The notes: generated by a model from the sequence alone, not told the origin. Counted from the first letter of the stretch, positions 25,435 through 35,875 are shown. The stretch: 64,000 bases of DNA from Paenibacillus planticolens (GCF_013141725.1 NZ_WHNZ01000061.1:310001-374000); one strand, 5' to 3'. A program made the numbers and translations.

Positions 25435-26313
25435 ATGGACTTAACGTATTTCCGGACCTTTCGGGAGGTTGCCCGCAGAAAGAGCTTTACAAAAGCTGCA
25501 GAAGAACTAGGTTATGCACAGTCCAGCATCACCATGCAAATTCAGAAGCTGGAGCGCGAATACGGCGTATCTCTCTTTGAAAGGTATGGCCGGCAGCTGC
25601 GGTTAACCCTCCCAGGCGAAAGCCTGCTGAAGCTGGCCGTCCAAATGCTCGATCTCTATGACCAGTCCAAAGAAATCGTAGCAAGCCAAGTCACGGGAAC
25701 ATTGACGATAGGAACGATAAACTCGCTTGCTGCCTATTATTTGCCTCCATTTTTACAAGCACTGAAACAGCTTTATCCTGGTCTCAATATCCAGCTCTTT
25801 CCTGACAGCGAAGCTTCCCTCATAACCAAAGTCAGAGAAGGCGACTATGATTTGGGCTTACTGCTGGATCGCTATCCGGCCGACCCTCTCTTGACGTGCA
25901 CCACTATCAAAGAAGAGCCTCTGGTGCTCGTGGCACCTTTGGCTCATCCGCTCACACACCTGGACCGCATACAGTTATCCGATTTTCAAGAAACGGAATT
26001 TATCGTAACGGAAGAAAGCTGCATCTATCGCGGCATGTTTGAAAAATTGCTCAAAGATCACACCATCCCGCTTCAAATCGGCTTCGAGCTCGGAAATTTA
26101 GAAGCGATTAAACAATGCGTCATGAATGGGCTCGGTATCGCCTTGCTGCCACGAATCGCCGTTCAGAGTGAGCTCGAACAGAGCAAACTGGTGTCTCTTC
26201 CGTTCTCGCACGAAGACTTAACTTTAGATATTCAACTGCTGCTTCATCCCAAAAAATGGATCTCTCAGCCGCTGCAAGCATTTATTGGGCTGTTGACCAA
26301 AGGGAGCGAATAA
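25435..26313 (+). CDS. LysR family transcriptional regulator
   Basis: The protein has 292 residues. The N-terminal winged HTH reads DLTYFRTFREVARRKSFTKAAEELGYAQSS, then LEREYGVSLFERYGR. The C-terminal part is a type-2 periplasmic-binding-like effector domain with TIGTINSLAAYYLPPFL and GLGIALLPRIAV. The ATG at 25435 has GAGGGGG upstream; an in-frame TTG at 25411 overlaps the candidate operator and is less likely. Divergent placement predicts control of the dapA-ridA unit and autorepression. The effector is unknown. A terminator follows. Confidence 0.9.
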   Translation: MDLTYFRTFREVARRKSFTKAAEELGYAQSSITMQIQKLEREYGVSLFERYGRQLRLTLPGESLLKLAVQMLDLYDQSKEIVASQVTGTLTIGTINSLAAYYLPPFLQALKQLYPGLNIQLFPDSEASLITKVREGDYDLGLLLDRYPADPLLTCTTIKEEPLVLVAPLAHPLTHLDRIQLSDFQETEFIVTEESCIYRGMFEKLLKDHTIPLQIGFELGNLEAIKQCVMNGLGIALLPRIAVQSELEQSKLVSLPFSHEDLTLDIQLLLHPKKWISQPLQAFIGLLTKGSE

Positions 26314-26317
26314 GAAA

Positions 26318-26345
26318 ACCGTCAGGAAAATCCTGACGGTCCTTT
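26318..26345 (+). terminator. terminator of the lysR gene
   Basis: ACCGTCAGGA-AAA-TCCTGACGGT is a perfect 10-bp stem followed by CCTTT, starting five bases after the LysR stop. Confidence 0.8.
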
Positions 26346-26428
26346 ACATGCAAAAAGCAACCGTTCCTCTCCTTACGAGTAAACCTACCTTACACAAACT
26401 TTTTAAAGCTCCCCTTTCCCTTGATAAC

Positions 26429-26557
26429 TGCAAAAGTGCAGGTAATTTGAGAGTTTTTTGCTATTAAGCTAACTTTGATGCAAAAGTACAGGTAATTTCG
26501 GTGATCTGAGCCATTTTGGTCATTCTAGTGAATTTACCTGCAGAAATGCAGGTATTG
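26429..26557. repeat. three copies of a TGCAxAAxTGCAGGTA motif
   Basis: TGCAAAAGTGCAGGTAATTT at 26429-26448 recurs with one change at 26479-26498. A diverged third copy at about 26538-26557 is preceded by the inverted AATTTACCTGCA. The copies lie in a 394-nt gene-free spacer (26346-26739), which otherwise shows nothing coding. They may be a dispersed intergenic repeat family. Confidence 0.6.
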
Positions 26558-26692
26558 ATTGAGACTGCATGGAGGATGCTGATTTTGATGTACTTTTAGC
26601 AGCTGAGCTGAGTAGGCTCCACTTACCCCGACCTGCAACTGGCAGCATGTGTGGAACAACTGTGCTCGGACGAGTGCAGCGTTCTGGCATAT

Positions 26693-26727
26693 AAAAAAAG
26701 CCCTCCTTTTCAAAAAGGTAGGGCTTC
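26693..26727 (-). terminator. terminator of the yjfB-like gene
   Basis: AAGCCCTACC / GGAGGGCTT arms (minus-strand sense) with a short loop are followed by seven T residues on the minus strand, just past the small motility-type gene. Confidence 0.75.
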
Positions 26728-26739
26728 TTTCATTTTTGA

Positions 26740-26943
26740 TTATATGCGGATGTCGAGATTGCTTCCCAAATGCGGCGCCGCCGATGCGGTAACCAACTGC
26801 TGGGATTTCGCAAAATCCTGTACGAGCGTACTAGCTGAAGCTGATTGCATATCGCTCACTTTGCTAAGCAGTTGAATGCCAACCGCCTGCTTCAAAGCGT
26901 CTCCGCCGCTAATTGCGTTAAAGACACTGCTGCTGATATTCAT
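26740..26943 (-). CDS. YjfB-like putative motility protein
   Basis: This 67-residue protein has a central alternating segment DALKQAVGIQLLSKVSDMQS and the C-terminal PHLGSNLDIRI, like the short YjfB family ('putative motility protein'). GAGGAGGAG precedes the ATG by 6 bp, which favours 26943 over an upstream in-frame codon. Upstream lies a GEMM-type c-di-GMP riboswitch and a sigma-A promoter, which fits a motility or surface function. The molecular role of YjfB is not known. It is monocistronic, with its own terminator. Confidence 0.75.
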   Translation of the reverse strand: MNISSSVFNAISGGDALKQAVGIQLLSKVSDMQSASASTLVQDFAKSQQLVTASAAPHLGSNLDIRI

Positions 26944-26961
26944 AAGCGCTCCTCCTCTCAT

Positions 26962-27052
26962 CGTTCGGTAGCTGGCGAGCATTCGGCCCTAGCCGATTAG
27001 CCCCTGTAGCTTTGCGTCTGCCGCTTTCGCGTCATTTGCCGATTCACAGATG
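26962..27052 (-). ncRNA. GEMM-I (cyclic-di-GMP) riboswitch
   Basis: The minus-strand transcript contains ATCGGCAAATGACGCGAAAG, then the diagnostic GACGCAAAGC, then ACAGGGGCTAA, and closes with CCAGCTACCGA. This is the order of conserved GEMM-I elements: P1b with a GNRA tetraloop (GAAA within GCGAAAGC), the receptor strand and P3. It ends about 19 nt before the ATG of the yjfB-like gene, close to its ribosome site. No clear terminator separates them, so control of translation initiation is likely. Confidence 0.82.
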
Positions 27053-27076
27053 TTAGGCTGTACCTAGCACACTTCC

Positions 27077-27106
27077 AGTATAGGTTTCACTTGCGCAATT
27101 CGTCAA
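27077..27106 (-). promoter_or_regulatory. sigma-A promoter of the riboswitch-yjfB transcript
   Basis: TTGACG and TATACT (minus strand) are separated by 18 bp and placed about 20 bp before the riboswitch. The -35 lies just past the pyrE stop. Confidence 0.7.
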
Positions 27107-27120
27107 TCTTCGATTCGATT

Positions 27121-27765
27121 CTACACGCCAAACGCTGCAGGATTCTCTCTCCAAGAACGCAGCAATGCCATATCTTCCTCTTTGATTGCACCCTTCTCCA
27201 GCGCCACTTCAAGCAGCGAAGCGTAATTGGAGAGCGTGTGAAGAGGCATGTCCGCCGCTTGGAACGCATCCGTCGCCTTGTCCAATTGATAGGAGAAAAT
27301 CGCCAACACGCCCAGCGCAACAGCTCCCGCTTCTTTGACAGCGATGGCCGCTTTCAAAGAGCTGCCTCCTGTGGAGATCAGATCCTCGATGACGATGACC
27401 TTTTGCCCTGGTTTCACAGAACCTTCAATCAGATTCTCTTTGCCATGGCCTTTGGCTTTATCCCGAATATAGATCATCGGGAGACCCAGTTTCTGTGCAA
27501 CCCATGCCGCATGGGGGATGCCAGCTGTTGCTGTGCCGGCTACGACCTCGGCGTCCGGAAATTTCTCTTGAATCAAGCTGACGAAACCGTCAGCGATTGC
27601 TTCGCGGATTGCCGGATGTGACATTGTCAGACGGTTGTCGCAATAGATCGGGGATTTCAAGCCCGATGTCCATGTAAAAGGCTGCTGCGGTCTAAGCGCT
27701 ACCGCACCGATTTCTAATAGAGAAGCAGCAACGTGCTTCGCAATCGTTTCAAGCTGTTGACTCAT
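27121..27765 (-). CDS. pyrE: orotate phosphoribosyltransferase
   Basis: This 214-residue enzyme converts orotate and PRPP to OMP, the fifth step of UMP synthesis. Landmarks are [22 protein letters not shown], the flexible catalytic loop [15 protein letters not shown] with its lysines, and the PRPP motif [14 protein letters not shown]. The length fits the Bacillus enzyme. It is the last gene of the pyr operon, 31 bp after pyrF, and therefore under PyrR attenuation. No hairpin is evident after the stop; transcription may run toward the yjfB riboswitch unit. Confidence 0.95.
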   Translation of the reverse strand: MSQQLETIAKHVAASLLEIGAVALRPQQPFTWTSGLKSPIYCDNRLTMSHPAIREAIADGFVSLIQEKFPDAEVVAGTATAGIPHAAWVAQKLGLPMIYIRDKAKGHGKENLIEGSVKPGQKVIVIEDLISTGGSSLKAAIAVKEAGAVALGVLAIFSYQLDKATDAFQAADMPLHTLSNYASLLEVALEKGAIKEEDMALLRSWRENPAAFGV

Positions 27766-27796
27766 GTTCTTCCACCGTTCCTTCCGTTGTTAGGTG

Positions 27797-28525
27797 CTAC
27801 AGAATGGAATCGATAATCGATTCCATCGCAGCCCTTGGATCCGCCGCGCCTGTGATCGGTCTGCCGATCACGACGTAATCCGTTCCCTGCGCGAAAGCCT
27901 CGGCCGGCGTCATGATGCGCGACTGGTCGCCCACATCCGCTCCCGCTGGGCGGATGCCCGGCGTCACGGTGACGAATCCGTCGCCGCACGCCGCCTTAAT
28001 CGCGGTCACCTCCAATGGTGACGCGACGACGCCCTGCAGCCCTGCGGCATGCGCCAAGCGGGCATAGCGAATGACGGCTTGCTCAACCGTCCCGGTCAAG
28101 CCGATTTCTTCATTCAGCACCGCTTGCGAGGTGCTGGTCAACTGCGTCACGCCGATGACGATCGGACGTGCAGCGCCTGCGGCCAACCCCTTGTCGACAC
28201 CTTCCAAGGCGGCTTCCATCATGTCCTTGCCTCCGGCAGCATGAACATTGAACACATCAACCCCTAGGCGCGTTACGCTTTCCGCGCCGCCTTTGACTGT
28301 GTTCGGGATATCATGCATCTTGACGTCAAGGAACACCTTATACCCGCGATCCTTCAAGCTCGCGACGAAGCCGGGACCTGCAGCATAGAACAGCTGCATG
28401 CCCACCTTCACGTAGCAAGGAATCCCTTCGAGCTGCTTTAGCAGCCCTTCGGCACTTGCGGCATTCGCGTAATCGAGCGCGACCATAATGCGTCCGGCAA
28501 CATCCATACGTGTAATTACTGACAA
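27797..28525 (-). CDS. pyrF: orotidine 5'-phosphate decarboxylase
   Basis: This enzyme of about 242 residues decarboxylates OMP to UMP. MVALDYANA holds the first catalytic Asp, KVGMQLFYAAGP follows, and the signature FLDVKMHDIPNTVKGGAES carries the D-x-K-x-x-D core. Later motifs are VTPGIRP and GTDYVVIGRPIT. The proposed start is a TTG at 28525, supported by AGAGGTGG about 6 bp upstream. An ATG at 28549, overlapping the carB stop by 8 bp, is an alternative. It sits between carB and pyrE, where B. subtilis would have pyrK and pyrD before it. Confidence 0.93.
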   Translation of the reverse strand: MSVITRMDVAGRIMVALDYANAASAEGLLKQLEGIPCYVKVGMQLFYAAGPGFVASLKDRGYKVFLDVKMHDIPNTVKGGAESVTRLGVDVFNVHAAGGKDMMEAALEGVDKGLAAGAARPIVIGVTQLTSTSQAVLNEEIGLTGTVEQAVIRYARLAHAAGLQGVVASPLEVTAIKAACGDGFVTVTPGIRPAGADVGDQSRIMTPAEAFAQGTDYVVIGRPITGAADPRAAMESIIDSIL

Positions 28526-28541
28526 GTCCGCCACCTCTTTC

Positions 28542-31500
28542 TTAGACATGAACCGGCATTGCGCGTGAAGAGAAATTGATAGCTTCAAGCATATTGACGA
28601 GTGCTCTTACCGTATCCAGGGAAGTCATACAAACCACGCCGTTCTCAACCGCTTCACGGCGAATACGGAAACCGTCGCGCTCAGGCGTTTTGCCTTTGGT
28701 CAGCGTATTTACGACGAACTGCGCATCCCCGCTACGAATCAGATCCAAGATATTAGGTGAGCCTTCGCTCAGCTTGTTCACTGTTGTTACCGGAAGACCG
28801 GCTTCTTGAATCGCCGTTGCCGTTCCGCCCGTAGCGATGATTTTGTAGCCAAGACGGTAGAAGCCTTTCAAAATTTCAATAGCTTCATCTTTGTCTTTGT
28901 CAGCGACTGTGACAACGACTGAACCGGCGGATGGAATTTTCATGCCCGCACCGATTAAGCCTTTGTATAGAGCCTTAGCAAAGTTTGTATCGCGGCCCAT
29001 AACCTCACCTGTCGACTTCATCTCAGGTCCGAGCGTTGTGTCTACACGGCGAAGCTTCGCAAAGGAGAAGACAGGCACTTTAACCGAAACATAGCTATCT
29101 TCCGGCCATAGTCCGCTTTTGTACCCCATGTCAGCAAGCTTTTGCCCCATAATAACGCGAGTTGCCACGTTAGCCATCGGGATGTTCGTTACTTTGCTTA
29201 AGAATGGCACCGTTCTGGAAGAACGCGGGTTAACCTCGATGACATACACTTGTTCATTGTGGATAACGAACTGGATGTTCACCAAGCCGACTACGTTCAG
29301 TTCAAGACCGATTTTTGTTGTAATCTCAATAATTTGCGCTTTAATCGCATCAGAGAGCGATTGCGGCGGATACACGGCGATGGAATCGCCGGAGTGAACC
29401 CCTGCGCGCTCAACGTGCTCCATAATCCCAGGGATTAGGACGGTTTCTCTATCGCAAATCGCGTCAACCTCTACCTCTTTACCGAGCATGTAGCGGTCGA
29501 TTAGAACTGGATGCTCTGGGTTGATTTTCACCGCATATTCCATGTAGCTTAGCAATTCTTCATCGGAGTAGACGATTTCCATCGCACGTCCGCCCAAGAC
29601 ATAGGAAGGTCGAACGATGACCGGATAACCGAACTTCGCTGCTGTCCCAACCGCATCATTGACCGATGTTACAGTGCCACCAGGAGGCTGTGCGATGGAA
29701 AGCTTGCTTAGCAAAGCTTCGAATTTTTTACGATCTTCAGCGGTATCGATGCTTTCCAGATCGGAGCCCAGAATGCGAACTCCTGCTTTGTGCAGAGGAG
29801 CAGCCAGATTGATCGCTGTTTGTCCGCCGAACTGTACGATAACCCCGATTGGGTTTTCGCGTTCGATTACGTTCATGACATCTTCGAAGAACAATGGCTC
29901 GAAGTACAAGCGGTCGGATGTATTGAAGTCAGTGGAAACTGTCTCCGGGTTGTTGTTGATAATAACGGCCTCGTAACCGGCAGCTTGAATCGCCCATACC
30001 GCGTGAACGGTGGAGTAGTCGAACTCGATCCCTTGACCGATACGGATTGGACCGGAGCCAAGGACGACGACTTTCTCTTTGGTTGTTTCCGTTACTTCAT
30101 CTTCTTGTTCATAAGTTGAATAGTAGTATGGCGTTGAAGCTTCGAACTCCGCTGCGCAAGTATCAACCATTTTGTAGACCGGTTTAATGTTCTGCTTCAA
30201 GCGATACGTTCTTACTTCAGCTTCGTTAATGAATGTCGAGCAGCCTGCAAGCGTACGAATTTCAGCAACTGCGCGGTCTGTAAAGCCTTTGCGCTTAATT
30301 TCGAAAAGCAGTTCAGCTGTCAGTTCATTCGCTGCGATTTCTTGCTCGAACTTGATCAGGCCTTCCAGCTTGTTCAAGAACCACCAGTCAATTTTCGTCA
30401 AATTTTGCAATTGTTCTACGGTATAGCCTCTGCGGTAAGCTTCCGCTAGTAAGAACAAGCGCTCATCGTCAGGCTTTTGCAGGCGGAATTCCAATGTTTC
30501 CGTATCCAGAAGGTCCGTTTCTTTCAGGAACAAACGATGTACACCGATTTCCAGCGAGCGTACAGCCTTATGAATGGACTCTTCGAACGTACGGCCAATG
30601 GCCATCACTTCACCGGTCGCTTTCATTTGTGTCCCCAACTTGCGGTTAGCTGCCGTAAATTTATCGAACGGCCAGCGCGGAATTTTGGACACGATATAGT
30701 CAAGCGCAGGCTCAAAGCATGCATAAGTTTGACCCGTTACCGGATTGACAAGCTCATCTAGTGTATAGCCGATCGCGATTTTAGCCGCCATTTTGGCAAT
30801 CGGATAGCCCGTCGCTTTGGAAGCAAGCGCTGAAGAGCGGCTTACGCGCGGGTTAACTTCAATGACATAATATTGGAAGCTGTGCGGATCAAGCGCATAT
30901 TGTACGTTACAACCGCCTTCGATGTTCAAAGCGCGGATGATTTTCAGCGAAGCGGAGCGAAGCATTTGATATTCGCGGTCCGACAGCGTTTGGCTTGGCG
31001 CTACAACGATACTGTCTCCCGTATGTACGCCTACCGGATCAAAGTTCTCCATGTTACAAACGACGATACAGTTGTCGTTCGCGTCGCGCATAACCTCATA
31101 CTCGACTTCTTTCATGCCCGCAATACTGCGTTCAACGAGACATTGGCCGATTGGACTATAACGAATTCCGGAAGCTACGATATCCGTCAGCTCTTCCATT
31201 GTGTTGCAAATACCGCCGCCTGTACCACCCAATGTGTAGGCAGGGCGAATAATGATCGGGAAGCCGATTTCATTAGCAAAATCGACCGCTTGAGCTACCG
31301 TTGTTACGATAACGCTATCCGGTACCGGCTGCTCCAGTTCTCTCATCAAGTCTCTGAAAAGGTCGCGGTCTTCCGCTTTCTCAATCGCAGTAAGCTGAGT
31401 TCCCAAAAGCTTCACGTTCTCGCTCTCCAGAACACCGGCGCGAGCCAGTTCTACCGCCATGTTAAGACCCGTTTGACCGCCCAGTGTCGGAAGCAAACCG

Positions 31501-31751
31501 TCCGGACGCTCTTGACGAATGATTTGTGTTACGAATTCAAGCGTAATCGGTTCGATATATACTTTATCCGCCATGTTCGTATCCGTCATGATCGTAGCCG
31601 GGTTGGAGTTGATCAGGATAACTTCCATGCCTTCTTCTTTCAATGCTTGGCAAGCTTGCGTTCCTGCGTAGTCGAATTCAGCGGCCTGACCGATAACGAT
31701 CGGGCCGGAACCGATCACGAGGATTTTTTTGAGTGTATTATTTTTTGGCAT
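28542..31751 (-). CDS. carB: carbamoyl-phosphate synthase large chain
   Basis: This 1069-residue chain makes carbamoyl phosphate from ammonia, bicarbonate and two ATP. Two homologous ATP-grasp halves begin at [19 protein letters not shown] and [19 protein letters not shown]. Each carries its glycine-rich loop ([10 protein letters not shown] and [10 protein letters not shown]) and [10 protein letters not shown] / [10 protein letters not shown] metal sites. The C-terminal MGS-like allosteric domain contains [14 protein letters not shown]-type residues. It overlaps carA by 14 bp. This is the only carbamoyl-phosphate synthase seen in the window, and it would serve both pyrimidine and arginine synthesis if no arginine-specific copy exists. 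Confidence 0.96.
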   Translation of the reverse strand: MPKNNTLKKILVIGSGPIVIGQAAEFDYAGTQACQALKEEGMEVILINSNPATIMTDTNMADKVYIEPITLEFVTQIIRQERPDGLLPTLGGQTGLNMAVELARAGVLESENVKLLGTQLTAIEKAEDRDLFRDLMRELEQPVPDSVIVTTVAQAVDFANEIGFPIIIRPAYTLGGTGGGICNTMEELTDIVASGIRYSPIGQCLVERSIAGMKEVEYEVMRDANDNCIVVCNMENFDPVGVHTGDSIVVAPSQTLSDREYQMLRSASLKIIRALNIEGGCNVQYALDPHSFQYYVIEVNPRVSRSSALASKATGYPIAKMAAKIAIGYTLDELVNPVTGQTYACFEPALDYIVSKIPRWPFDKFTAANRKLGTQMKATGEVMAIGRTFEESIHKAVRSLEIGVHRLFLKETDLLDTETLEFRLQKPDDERLFLLAEAYRRGYTVEQLQNLTKIDWWFLNKLEGLIKFEQEIAANELTAELLFEIKRKGFTDRAVAEIRTLAGCSTFINEAEVRTYRLKQNIKPVYKMVDTCAAEFEASTPYYYSTYEQEDEVTETTKEKVVVLGSGPIRIGQGIEFDYSTVHAVWAIQAAGYEAVIINNNPETVSTDFNTSDRLYFEPLFFEDVMNVIERENPIGVIVQFGGQTAINLAAPLHKAGVRILGSDLESIDTAEDRKKFEALLSKLSIAQPPGGTVTSVNDAVGTAAKFGYPVIVRPSYVLGGRAMEIVYSDEELLSYMEYAVKINPEHPVLIDRYMLGKEVEVDAICDRETVLIPGIMEHVERAGVHSGDSIAVYPPQSLSDAIKAQIIEITTKIGLELNVVGLVNIQFVIHNEQVYVIEVNPRSSRTVPFLSKVTNIPMANVATRVIMGQKLADMGYKSGLWPEDSYVSVKVPVFSFAKLRRVDTTLGPEMKSTGEVMGRDTNFAKALYKGLIGAGMKIPSAGSVVVTVADKDKDEAIEILKGFYRLGYKIIATGGTATAIQEAGLPVTTVNKLSEGSPNILDLIRSGDAQFVVNTLTKGKTPERDGFRIRREAVENGVVCMTSLDTVRALVNMLEAINFSSRAMPVHV

Positions 31752-32913
31752 ATTGCAGTTCCTCCTTACTTACAGATGACGATGCCGTAGACGCTTTCCA
31801 CTGAGCAAGCATTTGCGCTTGGCGCGGCTGCTCCGGATTATCGCGTTTGTGCTGACGAATTAGCGAGATAAAATCATCGAACAGATAGCTGGAGTCAAAA
31901 GGTCCAGGCGCTGCTTCCGGGTGGTATTGAACCGAGAACGCAGGGTATTTCTTATGTTTCAAGCCTTCGATTGTACGGTCGTTATTATTAATGTGCGTCA
32001 CTTCAAGATCAGTTCCTGCGACGGACTCTTCTTTAACCGTGTAGCCATGGTTTTGCGATGTAATGTAGCAGCGGCCGGAAGCCAGATCTTTAACCGGGTG
32101 GTTGCCGCCGCGGTGGCCGAACTTCAGTTTATCCGTGTCCGCACCGCAAGCGAGTGCAAACAGCTGATGGCCCAAGCAAATGCCGAAGAGCGGGATATCG
32201 CCAAGCAGGCCTTTGATCATTTCAACAGCGTGAGGAACGTCTTTCGGATCCCCAGGGCCGTTGGACAGCAGGACGCCGTCCGGTGCAAGGCGGCGAATTT
32301 GTTCCGCAGTCGCATCTTGAGGCACAACGACAACGTCGCAGTCGCGTTTGCTCAGATCGCGGATGATTCCGCTTTTTGCCCCGAAGTCAACGAGCACGAT
32401 ACGCTCTTTGTGACCAGGCGCGCCGAAAACACTTTTCGTGGAGACGCGGGCAACTTGATCCGTCATGAGGGAAGTTCCTCTCAAGATTTCAGTCAACTCT
32501 GCAACGGATTTATTGGATGTGGTCAGCAAGCTTTTCATAACGCCATGATGGCGGATTTTACGAGTCAGCATGCGCGTATCGATGCCGCTGATGCCTACGA
32601 TGCCATATTCCTTGAGCAGGCTGCCAAGCGTGTATTGCGCTCTCCAGTTGCTTGGGACTTCTTCATGCTCACGAACGACAAAGCCATGAATGAATGGGCG
32701 TACGGATTCAAAATCATCACGAATCACACCGTAGTTCCCCACTAGTGGATAAGTCATCGTCACGATTTGACCACAGTAGGAAGGGTCCGAAAGAACCTCT
32801 TGATACCCTGTAATCCCCGTGTTGAATACAACTTCGCCGACGGACTCTCCTTCACTACCGAACGATTTTCCTGTAAAAAGCGTGCCGTCTTCCAGCAACA
32901 ATCTTGCCTGCAT
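31738..32913 (-). CDS. carA: carbamoyl-phosphate synthase small chain
   Basis: This 391-residue glutaminase subunit feeds ammonia to CarB. The N-terminal CPSase domain includes [20 protein letters not shown]. The C-terminal class-I amidotransferase has the nucleophile in [10 protein letters not shown] and the His/Glu pair in [17 protein letters not shown] precedes the ATG. The 159-nt gap to pyrC upstream contains a promoter-like element and two sequences close to arginine-repressor boxes, unlike the tight spacing elsewhere in the operon. This suggests a second regulatory input here. Confidence 0.96.
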   Translation of the reverse strand: MQARLLLEDGTLFTGKSFGSEGESVGEVVFNTGITGYQEVLSDPSYCGQIVTMTYPLVGNYGVIRDDFESVRPFIHGFVVREHEEVPSNWRAQYTLGSLLKEYGIVGISGIDTRMLTRKIRHHGVMKSLLTTSNKSVAELTEILRGTSLMTDQVARVSTKSVFGAPGHKERIVLVDFGAKSGIIRDLSKRDCDVVVVPQDATAEQIRRLAPDGVLLSNGPGDPKDVPHAVEMIKGLLGDIPLFGICLGHQLFALACGADTDKLKFGHRGGNHPVKDLASGRCYITSQNHGYTVKEESVAGTDLEVTHINNNDRTIEGLKHKKYPAFSVQYHPEAAPGPFDSSYLFDDFISLIRQHKRDNPEQPRQAQMLAQWKASTASSSVSKEELQYAKK

Positions 32914-32969
32914 GTATGTTCAGCTCCTTCACTATTGTCAGGCGATTCTCACGAACCGCGGATGTCCTG

Positions 32970-32987
32970 CTTGCATCTTTATGAATG
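32970..32987 (-). promoter_or_regulatory. candidate ArgR/AhrC box upstream of carA
   Basis: On the minus strand the 18-mer CATTCATAAAGATGCAAG agrees at 15 of 18 positions with the B. subtilis AhrC consensus CATGAATAAAAATKCAAK. It would lie about 17-34 nt after the start predicted from the promoter at 33011-33038. Confidence 0.4.
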
Positions 32988-33010
32988 TCTCGCATAGACT
33001 TGCATAAAAA

Positions 33011-33038
33011 ATTATCATTTTGTATAAATATACACGAA
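33011..33038 (-). promoter_or_regulatory. candidate internal promoter before carA, with palindrome in spacer
   Basis: TTCGTG-N16-GATAAT on the minus strand. The spacer holds TGTATATTTATACA (33021-33034), a near-palindrome similar in layout to an ARG box. The -35 is weak. Confidence 0.35.
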
Positions 33039-33072
33039 ATTAACCTTCCCGTACAGATCGTTCTTGTCGTTT

Positions 33073-34356
33073 TTATGAATAAACGATTTTACCGGAGGCG
33101 ATCGTGACGACCGGCCAGCCCTTCAGCTTCCATCCGATAAACGGTGTGTTTTTGCTGCGTGAAACGATCTCTTCTTTTATAACCTCGCGTTCGGTTTCCA
33201 GATCTACGATCGTAATGTCCGCTACGCTTCCAACATTCAAAGTTCCGTATGGAAGTCCGAATACTTCAGCAGGTTTTTTCGTCATTCGATCGACCAGGAA
33301 GCCCAGCGTCCATTGGCCTGTCAGAACAAATTTTGTATACAGCAGGTTGAACGCTGTTTCGAAGCCAAGTATACCGAACGGCGCAAGCATCATGCCTTTC
33401 GCTTTCTCCTCTTCCGAATGCGGAGCATGGTCCGTTACGATGATGTCGATCGTCCCGTCTTCCAGACCTTCGATGACAGCCTGCACATCGCGCGGCGTAC
33501 GCAGCGGCGGGTTCATCTTCCAGTTAGCGTCAAGCCCCGGAATGTCTTCATCCGACAGCACCAAGTGATGCGGGCATACCTCTGCGGTCACTTTAATTCC
33601 GAACTGCTTCGCGTGACGAATCAGGCGAACCGATTGCTCTGTGGATACGTGGCACACGTGATAGTGTACACCGGTCGCTTCAGCCAGCAGCACATCGCGC
33701 CCTACATGAATCGCCTCGGATTCGTTCGGGATGCCTTTGAGGCCGTGCTTCTTCGCGAAGGAGCCTTCGCTGACCGGCGCTCCGACAACAAGCGTATCAT
33801 CCTCGCAGTGAGCGATGATCGGCATCCCGATAGATGCGGCCAGCGCCATGGCATCCTTCATCATTTGCGCGCTTTGCACGCCTACGCCGTCATCCGTGTA
33901 GCCGATAACACCCGCTTCTTTCAGCGCTGCAAAGTCAGTCAATTCGCGGCCAAGCTCGTTCTTCGTAATCGTGCCGTAAGGAAGGACACGAATGACGCCT
34001 TCTGCAGCTGCTTTATCCAATATGTACTTCACCGTATCTACGGTGTCGATAACCGGTCTTGTATTCGGCATGCAGGCAATCGTTGTAAAACCGCCTCTTG
34101 CCGCGGAACGCGTGCCCGTCGCAATATTTTCTTTATGTTCAAAGCCAGGCTCTCTCAAGTGAACATGCATGTCGATAAAGCCTGGCGCTACCAGCTTGCC
34201 TGCCGCATCGATCACTTCATGACCTTCCGTTTGCGGAGCTGAGCCGCCTTCAACGTCCAGAACCTGGGCAATTTTATCATTTTCAACAAAAATGTGTTTC
34301 TTCGCTTGTACATTATTTGCGTCAACTGTAAGTCCGTTTAGAATCCAAATGCCCAT
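33073..34356 (-). CDS. pyrC: dihydroorotase
   Basis: This 427-residue class-I dihydroorotase cyclises carbamoyl aspartate. Metal and catalytic residues appear in order: DMHVHLREPG near residue 60, the carbamylated-lysine region, HCED, YHVCHVS, and the catalytic Asp in VTDHAPHS near residue 305. The amidohydrolase ends with the usual beta-domain (VADITIVDLETEREV). It lies 20 bp after pyrB. GGGGGA lies about 10 bp before the ATG. Confidence 0.96.
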   Translation of the reverse strand: MGIWILNGLTVDANNVQAKKHIFVENDKIAQVLDVEGGSAPQTEGHEVIDAAGKLVAPGFIDMHVHLREPGFEHKENIATGTRSAARGGFTTIACMPNTRPVIDTVDTVKYILDKAAAEGVIRVLPYGTITKNELGRELTDFAALKEAGVIGYTDDGVGVQSAQMMKDAMALAASIGMPIIAHCEDDTLVVGAPVSEGSFAKKHGLKGIPNESEAIHVGRDVLLAEATGVHYHVCHVSTEQSVRLIRHAKQFGIKVTAEVCPHHLVLSDEDIPGLDANWKMNPPLRTPRDVQAVIEGLEDGTIDIIVTDHAPHSEEEKAKGMMLAPFGILGFETAFNLLYTKFVLTGQWTLGFLVDRMTKKPAEVFGLPYGTLNVGSVADITIVDLETEREVIKEEIVSRSKNTPFIGWKLKGWPVVTIASGKIVYS

Positions 34357-34376
34357 TGTGGTGAAATCCCCCTGTT

Positions 34377-35273
34377 TTATGATAAAGCTCGTTCAATGAC
34401 GGCCATGCGAATCGGAACGCCGTGAGCAATTTGCGTGAAGATTTTCGATTTTTCATGTTCGACCAGCGCATCGTCCAGTTCCACGTTACGGTTGACCGGA
34501 GCAGGATGCATGATGATCGCGTGAGGCGCCAAGCGGCTTGCGCGTTCTAGCGTTAGACCGTACTGTTCGCGGTACTCTTCGGCCGAGCGAAGCAGTCCTG
34601 TGTTGTGGCGTTCCAGCTGTACGCGCAGCATCATTACGACATCTGCTTTCAGCGCTTCCTCGAAGGATACATACGGCGCGAACTCAGCGAGCTCCGGAGC
34701 CTGCATGCTGGCCGGCGCGCAGAACTGCACTTTGGCGCCAAGTTCGAGCAAGCCCCACAGGTTGGAGCGCGCTACGCGGCTGTGCAGGATGTCGCCGACG
34801 ATGGAGACCGTCAGCCCTTTGATTGCGCCGAACTGCTTGCGCATCGTGTAGAAGTCGAGCAGCGCTTGCGTCGGATGCTCATTGTTGCCGTCACCCGCGT
34901 TGATGAGCGGGATTTGGATGTTCTCGGCGAGCTCTTGCAGCACGCCATTGGGCTTCAAGCGGATGACGCCTGCGTCGATGCCCATAGACTCTAGCGTGCG
35001 GACCGTGTCGTAGATCGACTCGCCTTTCTGTACGCTTGACTCCGCAGCAGAGAAATTAAGCACTTCTGCACCTAGACGCTTTTGCGCCATTTCGAAGGAA
35101 AACCGGGTTCTTGTACTATTTTCAAAAAATAAGTTGGAAACGAATTTGCCTTGGAATTGATTCGTCACTTTCGCAGGATACTGCTCCCAATGTGCCGCCC
35201 GATCTAGGATGCTCATGATCTCTCCTGAGCTAACCCCTTTCAATCCCAGAAAATGCTTTGTTTGTGCACTCAC
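34377..35273 (-). CDS. pyrB: aspartate carbamoyltransferase catalytic subunit
   Basis: This 298-residue enzyme joins carbamoyl phosphate to aspartate. The carbamoyl-phosphate loop is FENSTRTRFSFE near residue 50. Later landmarks are EHPTQALLDFYT, the SIVGDILHSRVARSN strand-loop, MLRVQLERH and MHPAPVNRNVEL. The GTG at 35273 has AGGAG 8 bp upstream; the GTG three codons earlier overlaps that ribosome site. It follows pyrR by 5 bp. There is no pyrI regulatory chain, as in Bacillus, and no uracil-permease gene between pyrR and pyrB. Confidence 0.96.
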   Translation of the reverse strand: MSAQTKHFLGLKGVSSGEIMSILDRAAHWEQYPAKVTNQFQGKFVSNLFFENSTRTRFSFEMAQKRLGAEVLNFSAAESSVQKGESIYDTVRTLESMGIDAGVIRLKPNGVLQELAENIQIPLINAGDGNNEHPTQALLDFYTMRKQFGAIKGLTVSIVGDILHSRVARSNLWGLLELGAKVQFCAPASMQAPELAEFAPYVSFEEALKADVVMMLRVQLERHNTGLLRSAEEYREQYGLTLERASRLAPHAIIMHPAPVNRNVELDDALVEHEKSKIFTQIAHGVPIRMAVIERALS

Positions 35274-35278
35274 TATGC

Positions 35279-35875
<597 letters not shown>

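Noticed and set aside
30873-31790. Open frame of 305 codons on the plus strand
   Set aside because: It is antisense to carB, whose motifs are unambiguous; it has no ribosome site and no family resemblance.
31921-32745. Open frame of 274 codons on the plus strand
   Set aside because: It is antisense to carA; no coherent domain.
33313-34242. Open frame of 309 codons on the plus strand
   Set aside because: It is antisense to pyrC; composition and lack of a start signal indicate a shadow frame.
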